Origin: Sulfitobacter donghicola DSW-25 = KCTC 12864 = JCM 14565
GTDB taxonomy: Bacteria > Pseudomonadota > Alphaproteobacteria > Rhodobacterales > Rhodobacteraceae
Length of the DNA stretch: 64,000 nt
Reading direction: 5' to 3'
Assembly: GCF_000622405.1 (NCBI RefSeq)
Contig: NZ_JASF01000005.1
Location: 2,108,001-2,172,000 of the forward strand
A program made the translations under genes and the position numbers. The notes under the pieces are model-generated. The model made no database searches. It worked only from the letters and a program-made list of their open reading frames with translations, and was not told the origin of the DNA. Below, in pieces: positions 47,319-56,232 of the stretch (positions within the stretch are counted from its first letter, which is position 1; every line of letters starts with the position of its first letter).

Positions 47319-47783
47319 ATGAAAAAGACTTTTGCTGCTTTGGCAGCTGTTGGCCTGATGCTGAGCGCCTGTGCGCAGACGGTTTATCCCGAAGATGTTC
47401 TGGCTGGGGATGCGCTGACGAACCGATTGACGAATACAAAGCTGCATTTACGTGTTGTGAGCGAAACCAAACCGCGTAAAGGCGCTGCAACAAAATTTGT
47501 TGTGAAAATGCTGCCGACAGGCGTTTCCACATGGGAAAACAATGGCAAATACCGCCGTGTCACCCTGAGCAACTGGGAAGTGCGCGGCAATATGCTGTGT
47601 CTGGACGACCCGAACCGCAAGTTCTACGAAGAACGCCGCCGCCGTGAGGGAAAGAAGATTTACAAGCGTGAGAAGAACGCAAACTGTAGCCCTGTCGCGA
47701 TCCAAGGCGATCTGATTACAATTCACACGCCAAAAAGCTCTTATCTGAACCGTGCTTTGACGGGCCGTATTCAGGACCTCTGA
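47319..47783 (+). CDS. Putative lipoprotein of unknown function
   Basis: 154 residues with a short lipoprotein signal: MKKTFAALAAVGLMLSAC, where LSAC is the lipobox, so the mature protein would begin at Cys18 and be membrane-anchored. The rest is basic with a KFYEERRRREGKK segment and two further cysteines that may pair. GGGGGG precedes the ATG. No family recognised. Ends with a terminator shared with maeB. Confidence 0.7.
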   Translation: MKKTFAALAAVGLMLSACAQTVYPEDVLAGDALTNRLTNTKLHLRVVSETKPRKGAATKFVVKMLPTGVSTWENNGKYRRVTLSNWEVRGNMLCLDDPNRKFYEERRRREGKKIYKREKNANCSPVAIQGDLITIHTPKSSYLNRALTGRIQDL

Positions 47784-47803
47784 AGAGGGCAACATTTGAT
47801 TTC

Positions 47804-47836
47804 AAAGGCCGCGCAGGAAACTGTCGCGGCCTTTTT
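47804..47836. terminator. Terminator between the lipoprotein gene and maeB
   Basis: Ten-base stem AAAGGCCGCG / CGCGGCCTTT, followed on the plus strand by TT and then GTTTTG. The genes are convergent, so it may serve both. Confidence 0.88.
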
Positions 47837-47845
47837 GTTTTGCTT

Positions 47846-50119
47846 TTAGCCGTATTCGGCGACGGGTGTTCCTGCGATGGCGGCCATGTTCAGCAGCCCG
47901 CGCGCGGTGATAGAGGGCGAGACCACATGCGCGCGGTTGCCCATGCCCATCAGGATCGGCCCAACCTCTAGGCCGCCCCCTTTCATTTTCAGGATGTTAC
48001 GCACGCCAGAGGCCGCATCGGCATGGGCAAAGACCAGCACATTTGCAGGGCCTTCCATCCGGTTGCCGGGGAACAGGCGTTTGCGCAGATCGGGGTCTAG
48101 GGCGGTGTCGATGTTCATTTCGCCTTCATAGGTGAAATCATGGTTGCCCTCATCGAGGATTTCGATCGCGCGGCGCAGGCGGCTGCCAGTGTTGGCGCCT
48201 TGATTGCCGAATTGCGACTGGGAGCACAGGGCGACGTTGGGCGTCAGGCCAAAACGGCGCACATGGCGCGCAGCCCCGATGGCGATTTCGGCCAGCTGTT
48301 CGGGGGTAGGGTGTTTGTGCACTTGGGTGTCGGCGATGAACAGGGGCCCGTCTTCGAGGATCATCATCGACAGCGAACCATGGGCGCGGTGGCCATCGCG
48401 GCCTAGGACCTGATCGATATAGTTCAGGTGCCAGCGGGTTTCGCCAAAGGTCCCACAAATCAGGCTGTCTGCTTCGTTCCGGTGCACCATGACCGCGCCA
48501 ATGGCTGTGGTGTTGGTGCGCATAATAGCGCGGGCAATATCGGGTGAAACACCACGGCGGGCCAGCAGGCTGTGATAGGTTTCCCAATAATCGCGATAGC
48601 GGGGATCATTTTCGGGGTTCACCAGATCAAAGTCCTGACCGAGGCGTAGGGTTAGCCCCGCCTTTTCCATCCGTTTTTCAATGACTTCTGGGCGGCCAAT
48701 CAGGATCGGGCGTTCTGATGTTTCTTCTAGGATCGCTTGGGCTGCGCGCAGCACGCGTTCGTCTTCACCTTCGGCAAAGACAATGCGGCGCGGGGTGGAA
48801 CGGGCGGCCTGAAAGACGGGCCGCATGAGCAGGGCGGATTTAAAGACCGAGTGATCAAGGCCGGCCTTATAGGCCTCCATATCTTCAATCGGGCGGGTGG
48901 CCACACCGGTTTCCATCGCCGCCTTTGCCACAGCCGATGAAACAATGCCCACAAGGCGCGGATCAAAGGGTTTGGGGATCAGGTAATCGGCGCCAAAGGT
49001 CAACTGTTCGCCCTGATAGGCGGCGGCGGCCTCGGCCGAGGTGGTTTCGCGGGCCAGCGCGGCGATGCCTTCAATGCAGGCGATCTTCATCTCATCGTTG
49101 ATGGTGGTCGCGCCAACATCCAGCGCGCCGCGGAAGATGAAGGGAAAGCAGAGGACGTTGTTCACTTGGTTCGGGAAATCCGAGCGGCCTGTCGCGATGA
49201 TCGCGTCAGGTGAAACGGCGCGCGCGGCATCGGGCATGATTTCCGGTGTCGGGTTGGCGAGGGCAAAGATGATCGGAGCCGAAGACATTTTGGCGACCAA
49301 TTCGGGCGACAATACATTCGGGCCAGATAGGCCAAGGAACATATCCGCGTCAGGGATCACGTCTTCTAGCGTGCGCAGGTCGGTTTTCTGGGCATATTCG
49401 GATTTGATCGGGTTCATATCCTCGGTGCGGCCTTCATAGACCAGCCCATGCACATCACACAGCCAAACGTTTTCGCGTTTCACACCCAGTTTCAGCAACA
49501 TGTTGAGGCACGCAATCCCTGCCGCACCGCCCCCTGTTGAGACGATTTTGATGTCTTCGAATTTTTTGCCAGCAACGTGCAGGGCGTTGGTGGCGGCGGC
49601 TCCGACAACGATGGCGGTGCCGTGCTGGTCGTCGTGGAAGACGGGGATGTTCATCCGCTCGTTGCAGATACGCTCAACCGTAAAGCAATCGGGGGCTTTG
49701 ATGTCTTCGAGGTTGATCGCCCCAAAGGAGGGTTCAAGCGCGCAGACGATATCGGCCAGTTTTTCTGGGTCGGGCTGGTCTACTTCGATGTCAAAGCAGT
49801 CAATGTTGGCGAATTTCTTAAAGAGGACGGCCTTGCCCTCCATCACCGGTTTGGAGGCCAGCGCCCCGATATTGCCAAGCCCAAGCACCGCCGTGCCATT
49901 GGTGACAACCGCGACCAGATTCGCCCGCGAGGTATAAAGGGCGGCGGTTGCGGGGTCTTTTTTGATTTCGATACAGGCTTCTGCCACGCCGGGGCTATAG
50001 GCGCGAGAAAGGTCGCGGCCGTTGGCCAGTGGTTTGGTCGCGCGAACCTCCAGCTTTCCTGGTTTTGGAAAGGCGTGATAATCAAGGGCTGCTTGCCGGT
50101 TGTTGACATTATCTGACAC
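47846..50119 (-). CDS. maeB: NADP-dependent malic enzyme with phosphotransacetylase-like domain
   Basis: 757 residues. Residues 1 to about 430 are malic enzyme (malate to pyruvate, CO2 and NADPH): RAYSPGVAEAC, NGTAVLGLGNIGALASKPVMEGKAVLFKKF, FHDDQHGTAIV and a Rossmann segment with GGGAAGIACL. Residues from about 430 to 757 are a phosphate acetyltransferase-like domain (RRIVFAEGEDERVLRAAQAI onward) that acts as a regulatory module in MaeB enzymes. A perfect palindrome lies 24-41 bases upstream of the start. Confidence 0.96.
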   Translation of the reverse strand: MSDNVNNRQAALDYHAFPKPGKLEVRATKPLANGRDLSRAYSPGVAEACIEIKKDPATAALYTSRANLVAVVTNGTAVLGLGNIGALASKPVMEGKAVLFKKFANIDCFDIEVDQPDPEKLADIVCALEPSFGAINLEDIKAPDCFTVERICNERMNIPVFHDDQHGTAIVVGAAATNALHVAGKKFEDIKIVSTGGGAAGIACLNMLLKLGVKRENVWLCDVHGLVYEGRTEDMNPIKSEYAQKTDLRTLEDVIPDADMFLGLSGPNVLSPELVAKMSSAPIIFALANPTPEIMPDAARAVSPDAIIATGRSDFPNQVNNVLCFPFIFRGALDVGATTINDEMKIACIEGIAALARETTSAEAAAAYQGEQLTFGADYLIPKPFDPRLVGIVSSAVAKAAMETGVATRPIEDMEAYKAGLDHSVFKSALLMRPVFQAARSTPRRIVFAEGEDERVLRAAQAILEETSERPILIGRPEVIEKRMEKAGLTLRLGQDFDLVNPENDPRYRDYWETYHSLLARRGVSPDIARAIMRTNTTAIGAVMVHRNEADSLICGTFGETRWHLNYIDQVLGRDGHRAHGSLSMMILEDGPLFIADTQVHKHPTPEQLAEIAIGAARHVRRFGLTPNVALCSQSQFGNQGANTGSRLRRAIEILDEGNHDFTYEGEMNIDTALDPDLRKRLFPGNRMEGPANVLVFAHADAASGVRNILKMKGGGLEVGPILMGMGNRAHVVSPSITARGLLNMAAIAGTPVAEYG

Positions 50120-50142
50120 GGTTTGGACCTCGTTGCTGCAAT

Positions 50143-50160
50143 TAGTTTAGTATTAAACTA
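50143..50160 (-). promoter_or_regulatory. Perfect palindrome upstream of maeB
   Basis: TAGTTTA-GTAT-TAAACTA with seven-base arms, 24-41 bases before the maeB start codon, in the region shared with the divergent cdd operon. A good operator candidate; the regulator is unknown. Confidence 0.55.
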
Positions 50161-50297
50161 TCTTAAATGAATGGCTAGCGGCAAATTATCAAAGATACGT
50201 TATGATATTGTTAGATGGGGGAAATCAACTTGTTAAAACCCTTCGCATCTTGTCGCAACTACAGCTAGAATGAAAGGCCAAGCAACAGGAGTGACGC

Positions 50298-50690
50298 GTG
50301 ACAGATTTGCGGGAAGTAGCCATGGCGGTTCGGGAGAACGCCCATGCGCCCTATTCGGGGTTTAAGGTAGGTGCCGCCGTTCGGGCCGCCTCTGGTGAGG
50401 TCTATCGTGGGTGTAATGTGGAAAATGTTGCGTATCCCGAAGGGACGTGCGCCGAGGCGGGGGCGATTGCCGCTATGGTTGCCGCCGGAGAAACAGAGGT
50501 TCTGGAGGCTTATGTGGTTGCGGGATCACCATTGCCCGTGACCCCCTGTGGCGGGTGCCGCCAAAAGCTGGCCGAGTTTGGCGCGCAGGATGTTGTGGTG
50601 ACGATGGCAACGGTGGATGGCGTTGAGCAAAAGATGCGCATTGCCGATCTGTTGCCGGGTGCATTTGACCCGTCATTCTTGGGGGGCTGA
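50298..50690 (+). CDS. cdd: Cytidine deaminase
   Basis: 130-residue tetrameric type enzyme that deaminates cytidine and deoxycytidine to uridines. The N-terminus AHAPYSGFKVGAAVR, the zinc-binding NVENVAYPEGTCAEAGAIAAM (CAE) and PCGGCRQKLAEF are present. It starts the nucleoside salvage operon cdd-deoA-deoB-upp; the deoA start follows its stop without a gap. Confidence 0.96.
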   Translation: MTDLREVAMAVRENAHAPYSGFKVGAAVRAASGEVYRGCNVENVAYPEGTCAEAGAIAAMVAAGETEVLEAYVVAGSPLPVTPCGGCRQKLAEFGAQDVVVTMATVDGVEQKMRIADLLPGAFDPSFLGG

Positions 50691-51995
50691 ATGAGCGCTC
50701 GGGATATTTTGGCAAAGCTGCGTCACGATCAGGCTTTGAGTGTGGATGAGCTGACATGGGTTGCCGGTGCGCTGGCGGATCAAACGCTGAGCGATGCGCA
50801 GGCGGGCGCCTTTGCGATGGGGGTGTGCCGCAATGGGCTGGATCAGGCGGGGCGCGTGGCGCTGACACGGGCGATGTGTGCATCGGGGCAAATGTTGCAG
50901 TGGGATTTGGATAAACCTGTTTTGGACAAGCACTCAACAGGGGGCGTTGGCGACTGCGTGAGCCTTGTTCTGGCGCCGGCTTTGGCGGCTTGTGGTGTTT
51001 ATGTTCCGATGATTTCGGGGCGGGGTTTGGGCCATACAGGCGGGACGCTGGACAAGCTGGAAGCCATTCCTGGTGTGAATGTGATGCTGGATGAGGCGCG
51101 GTTGCGCGATGTTGTCGGGCAGGTGGGCTGTGCCATTGTCGGCGCAACGGGGGATATCGCCCCTGCGGACAAGCGGCTGTATGCGGTGCGGGATGTGACC
51201 TCGACCGTGGATAGTCTGGACCTGATCACCGCCTCGATCCTTAGCAAAAAGCTGGCGGCGGGGCTGGATGGATTGGTGTTGGATGTCAAAGTCGGCTCTG
51301 GCGCGTTTATGAAGGATATCGCAGCCGCGCGCGAGTTGGCGCAGGCCTTGGTCGGTACGGCGAATGCGGCGGGATGCCCGACACGCGCGATCATCACGGA
51401 TATGAGCCAGCCCTTGGTGCCCAGCCTTGGCAACGCTTTGGAAGTTGCCGAGGTGATGAAGGTGTTGCACGGGATCGAGGCTGGCCCGATGGTCGAGATT
51501 TGTGGCGCGCTGGGCGGAGTGTTGCTGGCCCAAGCGGGGTTGGCAAAGGATGCAGATGCTGGTGCGGCGCAGATCGTGGCAGCCATTGCGGATGGCCGCG
51601 CAGCCGAGCGTTTCGGCGCGATGATTGCCGCTGTTGGCGGGCCTGTGCAATTTGTCGAAAACTGGCGGCGGTTCCTGCCCGAGGCGACTGTGATGCGCGA
51701 AGTCACCGCGCAAACCAGCGGCTATGTGCAGGCGATTGATGCCGAGGCGCTGGGCCTTGCCGTTGTGGCGCTGGGCGGTGGCCGTATGGTGGAAAGTGAT
51801 CCTGTTGATCCTGCGGTTGGTCTATCGGACGTGGTGCGTCTGGGTGTGAAGGTTGAAAAAGGTCAGCCCTTGGCTGTGGTTCATGCTGCGCGCCCTGCGC
51901 AGGCGGATCAGGCCGAAGCCGCAGTGCGTGGGGCCATATCCTTGGGGCGCGGAGCGCCAAATCTGCCCGATTTGATCGCCGAGCAGGTGACCTGA
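50691..51995 (+). CDS. deoA: Thymidine phosphorylase
   Basis: Splits thymidine and deoxyuridine with phosphate to the base and deoxyribose-1-phosphate. The 434 residues match the family: LDKHSTGGVGDCVSLVLAPALAACGVYVPMISGRGLGHTGGTLDKLE is the characteristic binding-site region near residues 80-125, with a later GLVLDVKVGSGAFMK. The ATG follows the cdd stop directly, and the stop overlaps deoB (TGATG). Confidence 0.97.
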   Translation: MSARDILAKLRHDQALSVDELTWVAGALADQTLSDAQAGAFAMGVCRNGLDQAGRVALTRAMCASGQMLQWDLDKPVLDKHSTGGVGDCVSLVLAPALAACGVYVPMISGRGLGHTGGTLDKLEAIPGVNVMLDEARLRDVVGQVGCAIVGATGDIAPADKRLYAVRDVTSTVDSLDLITASILSKKLAAGLDGLVLDVKVGSGAFMKDIAAARELAQALVGTANAAGCPTRAIITDMSQPLVPSLGNALEVAEVMKVLHGIEAGPMVEICGALGGVLLAQAGLAKDADAGAAQIVAAIADGRAAERFGAMIAAVGGPVQFVENWRRFLPEATVMREVTAQTSGYVQAIDAEALGLAVVALGGGRMVESDPVDPAVGLSDVVRLGVKVEKGQPLAVVHAARPAQADQAEAAVRGAISLGRGAPNLPDLIAEQVT

Positions 51996-53194
51996 TGGCG
52001 CGCGCATTTTTGGTTGTGATGGATTCCGTTGGCATTGGGGGCGCGCCCGACGCGGCAGAGTTCTTTAACGGTGAGGTGCCTGACACGGGCGCGAATACGC
52101 TGGGGCATATCGGGCAGGCTTGCGCGGTTGGAAAGGCCGAAGAGGGGCGCGCGGGCCCTCTTGCGCTACCAACGCTGGCGTCACTGGGGCTGGGCGCTGC
52201 GATCAAAGCGGCGAGCGGTCTGGATGTGCCCTCATTGAGTGCGCCCTTGCAAGGCACATGGGGTGCTGCGCGGGAAGTTTCACGTGGCAAGGATACCCCA
52301 TCGGGGCATTGGGAATTGGCGGGGCTGCCCGTCCCGTGGGACTGGCACTATTTCACACAGACCGAGGACTCGTTCGGAGCGGATTTGATCGCGCAGGTGA
52401 GTGCGGCCGCTGGAACGGACGGGATTTTGGGCAATTGCCACGCGCCCGGCACAGCGATTATCGAACGTCTGGGTGCTGAGCATATGCGCACGGGCAAGCC
52501 GATTTGTTATACCTCGGCTGACAGTGTTTTTCAGATTGCCGCCCATGAAGAAACCTTTGGTCTGGAGCGCCTGTTGAAGCTTTGCCAAGACATCGCGCCG
52601 ATGCTGCATGATATGCGGGTGGGCCGCGTGATCGCACGCCCGTTTGTGGGCGATGCGGAGACGGGTTTTGAGCGCACGCCAAGACGGCGCGATTATGCGA
52701 TCATGCCGCCCAAACCTGTGCTGAGCAATTGGGTGCAGGATGCGGGTCACGCCACGTTTGCGGTAGGGAAAATCGGCGATATCTTCTCAATGCAGGGCTT
52801 TGACGAGGTGCGCAAAGGCACGGATGCGCAACTGATGGGGCATTTGGGCGATCTGGTGCGGGACGCGCCAGAAGGCAGCCTGACCTTTGCCAATTTTGTC
52901 GAGTTCGACAGCCTTTATGGTCACCGCAGGGATGTATCGGGCTATGCGCGTGCTCTGGAGTGGTTTGACCGCGAGATCGGCGTGCTGATCGACCAGCTAA
53001 AAGACGGTGATATCATGGTGCTAACGGCGGATCACGGGAATGATCCAACGTGGGTTGGCACCGATCACACGCGCGAACAAGTGCCTGTTTTAGTTGCAGG
53101 TGCGGGCGTGGGAAGTTTGGGTGAAATCGGTTTTGCTGATGTTGCGGCTTTTGTTGCGGGGCATCTGGGCGTAGATGTTGCCCAAGCAATCTAG
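51995..53194 (+). CDS. deoB: Phosphopentomutase
   Basis: Interconverts (deoxy)ribose-1- and -5-phosphate, feeding the sugar from DeoA into central metabolism. The 399 residues start FLVVMDSVGIGGAPDAAEF (metal site) and include the catalytic Thr in GKDTPSGHWELAGLPV, NCHAPGTAI and the C-terminal metal site VLTADHGNDPTWVGTDHTREQVPVL. Overlaps deoA by one base. deoC is not in the window. Confidence 0.97.
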   Translation: MARAFLVVMDSVGIGGAPDAAEFFNGEVPDTGANTLGHIGQACAVGKAEEGRAGPLALPTLASLGLGAAIKAASGLDVPSLSAPLQGTWGAAREVSRGKDTPSGHWELAGLPVPWDWHYFTQTEDSFGADLIAQVSAAAGTDGILGNCHAPGTAIIERLGAEHMRTGKPICYTSADSVFQIAAHEETFGLERLLKLCQDIAPMLHDMRVGRVIARPFVGDAETGFERTPRRRDYAIMPPKPVLSNWVQDAGHATFAVGKIGDIFSMQGFDEVRKGTDAQLMGHLGDLVRDAPEGSLTFANFVEFDSLYGHRRDVSGYARALEWFDREIGVLIDQLKDGDIMVLTADHGNDPTWVGTDHTREQVPVLVAGAGVGSLGEIGFADVAAFVAGHLGVDVAQAI

Positions 53195-53203
53195 GAGCAT
53201 GAC

Positions 53204-53839
53204 ATGAGCGATCAACATCTCACCGTGGTGGATCACCCGCTGGTGCAGCACAAACTGACCATTATGCGCGACCGCGACACGCCGACGGCTGTGTTTCGCC
53301 AGCTGCTGCGCGAGATCAGCCAGCTGCTTGCCTATGAGGTCACGCGCAATCTGGCGATGACCACCAAACAGATTGAAACACCCATGCAAAGCATGGATGC
53401 GCCAACGCTGGATGGTAAAAAGCTGGCGCTGATCAGTATCCTGCGTGCTGGCAACGGATTGTTGGATGGGGTTTTGGAGCTGATCCCCTCGGCGCGTGTT
53501 GGTTTTGTGGGGCTTTACCGCGACGAAGAAACCCTGCAACCGGTTCAGTACTATTTCAAAGTACCTGAGAGCATGGAGGATCGTTTGGTTATCGCTGTTG
53601 ATCCGATGCTGGCCACAGGCAACTCTTCGGTTGCGGCGATTGACCTGCTTAAGAAATCTGGCGCGACGAACATTCGTTTTCTTTGTCTGCTGGCCGCACC
53701 TGAAGGTATTGCGCGGATGAAAGAGGCGCATCCTGATGTGCCGATCATCACCGCTTCGGTGGATGAAAAGCTGAATGAGCTGGGGTATATCGTGCCAGGA
53801 TTAGGCGATGCGGGCGACCGCATGTTCGGCACAAAGTAA
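53204..53839 (+). CDS. upp: Uracil phosphoribosyltransferase
   Basis: Turns uracil and PRPP into UMP. The 211 residues include [16 protein letters not shown] at the N-terminus, [24 protein letters not shown], the PRPP-binding [18 protein letters not shown] and the C-terminal [16 protein letters not shown]. Ten bases after deoB, last gene of the salvage operon. A weak GAATCGGC/GCCGATTC inverted repeat follows at 53854-53897. Confidence 0.97.
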   Translation: MSDQHLTVVDHPLVQHKLTIMRDRDTPTAVFRQLLREISQLLAYEVTRNLAMTTKQIETPMQSMDAPTLDGKKLALISILRAGNGLLDGVLELIPSARVGFVGLYRDEETLQPVQYYFKVPESMEDRLVIAVDPMLATGNSSVAAIDLLKKSGATNIRFLCLLAAPEGIARMKEAHPDVPIITASVDEKLNELGYIVPGLGDAGDRMFGTK

Positions 53840-54030
53840 GCCATAGAGATTCGGAATCGGCAGAGATTGAGGGCCTTTACCTCTGTTTTGCCGATTCGCT
53901 CAAATTTTCCCGCCTGTCTTTGCGTCTGAATCAAAGATAATGTGGCAAAAATAGGGCAATTGTTGCCGCATCCGCTTTACTCGGGGGCGGGGCTTTGGCA
54001 TTCTGGTCTCTATATTTTGTGGGGGCATCA

Positions 54031-55494
54031 ATGAAACTTACTAAACTTGTCGCAGTGGCTCTTTTGTCCAGCACCGTAGGTGCCGGAGCGCTGATGGCCC
54101 AGACCCGTCCGGGCAGTGAGCCAGCGGAATTTCCACCGTCATCTTTCAAGGGAAAACAATACGTTGATAGCAAAGGCTGTGTGTTCATTCGCGCAGGTAT
54201 CGACGGCACAGTGTCATGGGTGCCACGTGTAACGCGCAAGCGCACTGGGATCTGCGGATTTAAGCCTACATTTGCAGGCGAAGTGACCGAGGCTGAGCCC
54301 GTACAGACAGCTGCCGCTGCACCAAAGATCACAAATCCTGCACCGGTTGCTGCACCTGTTGCAGCTGCGCCAAAACCGGTTGCCAAGCCAAAGCCCGCCC
54401 GCGTTGCCAAGCCAAAGCCCGTTCGTGTGGCCAAGGCTGCGCCAAAGCCAAAGCCCAAGCCAAAGGTTGTGCGTCAGGTTGCGAAAAAACAGCCAGCGCC
54501 GATTGTTGAAAAGGTTGTGCAGCCAACGCCACAGCCAACGCGCGTTGTGCGCAATGTTGCAACGTCCAACTCCCCCGCAGCCTGTGCTGGTGCGTCAAGC
54601 ATCAGCCGCCAATATCTGCGTCGGGGTGATTTCGAAGTGCGTTGCGGCCCGCAGGCTGCTCCGATTGTAGGGGAGCGGATTTCCTCTGCGCCTGCGCCAC
54701 GTGCGGCGAAACCTGTGCGCATCCGCCGTGCAGCGGTTGTGGCCTCTGCTCCGGTGGCGACAGATGCAGCCGTGACGGCGCAGCAGCCCTATCGCGTATC
54801 CCAGCATCGCCGGATTGTGCCACGCCATGTTGCCGTGAACCGCACGAACACGACAAACGTCAAAGTGCCGCGCGGCTATCGCAAAGTATGGCAGGACGGC
54901 CGCCTGAACCCGAAACGCGCCGAGCAGTCTTTGGCGGGTCACAAGCAGATGAACCTGATCTGGACATCCACTGTGCCGCGCCGCCTGATCAATCAGGCGA
55001 ACGGGCATGATGTAACGGCCTCGGTGCCGCTGGTTTATCCTTACACGGATTACGCCGCGCAGAATGAACAGTTGGGGCAAGTGACCATCGTTCAGCGCAA
55101 TGGTCAGACGCTGAAACGGATCATCCGCAACACGGGCCGTATCTTCCACCCAGAGCCGACGCAGGCGCGGGTTGCCACGGTTGCACGCCAGCCGATTTAC
55201 TCGACCCGTTCAGCGCCAAAAACGGCTCCGAAAGCAACAGCGCGCCGTGGGCAGATGAAAGCCGAAGTCGCGGGCCGTGGGTTTGTTCAGGTTGGTGCCT
55301 TTGCGGATACCGCTGCGGCACATCGCATGGCGAAAAAGGTTCAGCGCATGGGCATGCCAGTCCGTGTTGGTCACTATACACGTGACGGCCAGACAACGCG
55401 TCTGGTTATTGCGGGGCCATTCAACGGTTCAAACGGCGTGAGCCGCGCAGTGAGCCGTTTGCGCGGTGCGGGCTATAACGCTTTTGCGCGCTAA
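54031..55494 (+). CDS. SPOR-domain protein with K/P/A-rich linker
   Basis: 487 residues from ATG 54031. A signal-type N-terminus (LTKLVAVALLSSTVGAGALMA) precedes a small domain with two cysteines (GCVFIR and TGICGFK). A long Lys/Pro/Ala stretch around residues 90-170 has repeated AKPKP units, then a second Cys-containing region (AACAGASS, EVRCGP). The C-terminal 70 residues form a SPOR domain (RGFVQVGAFADTAAAHRMAKK, TRLVIAGPFN) that binds septal peptidoglycan lacking side chains. Probably periplasmic and linked to division; the rest is not recognised. Confidence 0.82.
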   Translation: MKLTKLVAVALLSSTVGAGALMAQTRPGSEPAEFPPSSFKGKQYVDSKGCVFIRAGIDGTVSWVPRVTRKRTGICGFKPTFAGEVTEAEPVQTAAAAPKITNPAPVAAPVAAAPKPVAKPKPARVAKPKPVRVAKAAPKPKPKPKVVRQVAKKQPAPIVEKVVQPTPQPTRVVRNVATSNSPAACAGASSISRQYLRRGDFEVRCGPQAAPIVGERISSAPAPRAAKPVRIRRAAVVASAPVATDAAVTAQQPYRVSQHRRIVPRHVAVNRTNTTNVKVPRGYRKVWQDGRLNPKRAEQSLAGHKQMNLIWTSTVPRRLINQANGHDVTASVPLVYPYTDYAAQNEQLGQVTIVQRNGQTLKRIIRNTGRIFHPEPTQARVATVARQPIYSTRSAPKTAPKATARRGQMKAEVAGRGFVQVGAFADTAAAHRMAKKVQRMGMPVRVGHYTRDGQTTRLVIAGPFNGSNGVSRAVSRLRGAGYNAFAR

Positions 55495-55503
55495 AAGCTA
55501 AAG

Positions 55504-56232
55504 CTAGACGAATTTGGATGGCCCGTCGGATCGTATCTGGCGGGCCATTTCTTTTGCCCAGACCTCATAGATAGCGGGACCGGGGTGAAAGCCGTCTTGC
55601 GCCATATCGGTAACGTCCAACGTATCGGGAAGGCCGACATAGCTGACGTCCGTCTCACGGTGCAGGGCGGCACGTAAGGCGGCGTCAAAGCGGGTGGCCC
55701 TGCGCCCCAGCAACCAGCGCAATGGGTTGGGCAAAAGGGGGAAGGCGCCAAGCGGCGGAATTTCCGAAATATAGAGGTGTTTGGCGCCTGTCTGGTCGCG
55801 CAGGAGGGCGCGTAGGGATGCGTGTTTGCGCAGCCACGTGGATTTGGGGCCGCCACGGGTCACATCGTTGACGCCCAGAACAATCAGAACCACATCAGCC
55901 GTGGGCAGGGTTTCGGCTCTGAGCCGCTCTAGCGTTGAAGAGGTCGTCGCGCCGGTGCTGGCGATCAGGTGCCATTGCACGCTATGGTCGGCGGCCAGCG
56001 CGTTTGAAAGCTGCCCTGCCAAGGCTTCGTCTTGATGTGTCGCGCCGACACCAGCGGCCGAGCTATCCCCGACGATCAGCAGGTGAAGGGGGCTACCGTC
56101 TCCGATTGTGCCGCTGCGCGGGCCTGCGGCCTCGGGAAGGCGCAGGGCGCGTTTGCGCAGCGATATGGCCTGGGCCAAGAGAACCGGTGACAGGATCGCT
56201 GTCGCGCAAGTGTCAAAGATCACCCGCCGCAT
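55504..56232 (-). CDS. SGNH/GDSL-type hydrolase
   Basis: 242 residues from ATG 56232. After a hydrophobic N-terminal segment (ILSPVLLAQAISLRKR) comes the block I Ser in LHLLIVGDSSAAGVGAT, the Gly block in STGATTSSTLERL, the Asn block in IVLGVNDVTRG and the block V Asp/His in DGFHPGPAIYEVWA. Probably a membrane-associated esterase or lipase-like enzyme. Its start overlaps the end of the upstream M48-like gene by 13 bases, so the two are coupled. Confidence 0.85.
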   Translation of the reverse strand: MRRVIFDTCATAILSPVLLAQAISLRKRALRLPEAAGPRSGTIGDGSPLHLLIVGDSSAAGVGATHQDEALAGQLSNALAADHSVQWHLIASTGATTSSTLERLRAETLPTADVVLIVLGVNDVTRGGPKSTWLRKHASLRALLRDQTGAKHLYISEIPPLGAFPLLPNPLRWLLGRRATRFDAALRAALHRETDVSYVGLPDTLDVTDMAQDGFHPGPAIYEVWAKEMARQIRSDGPSKFV

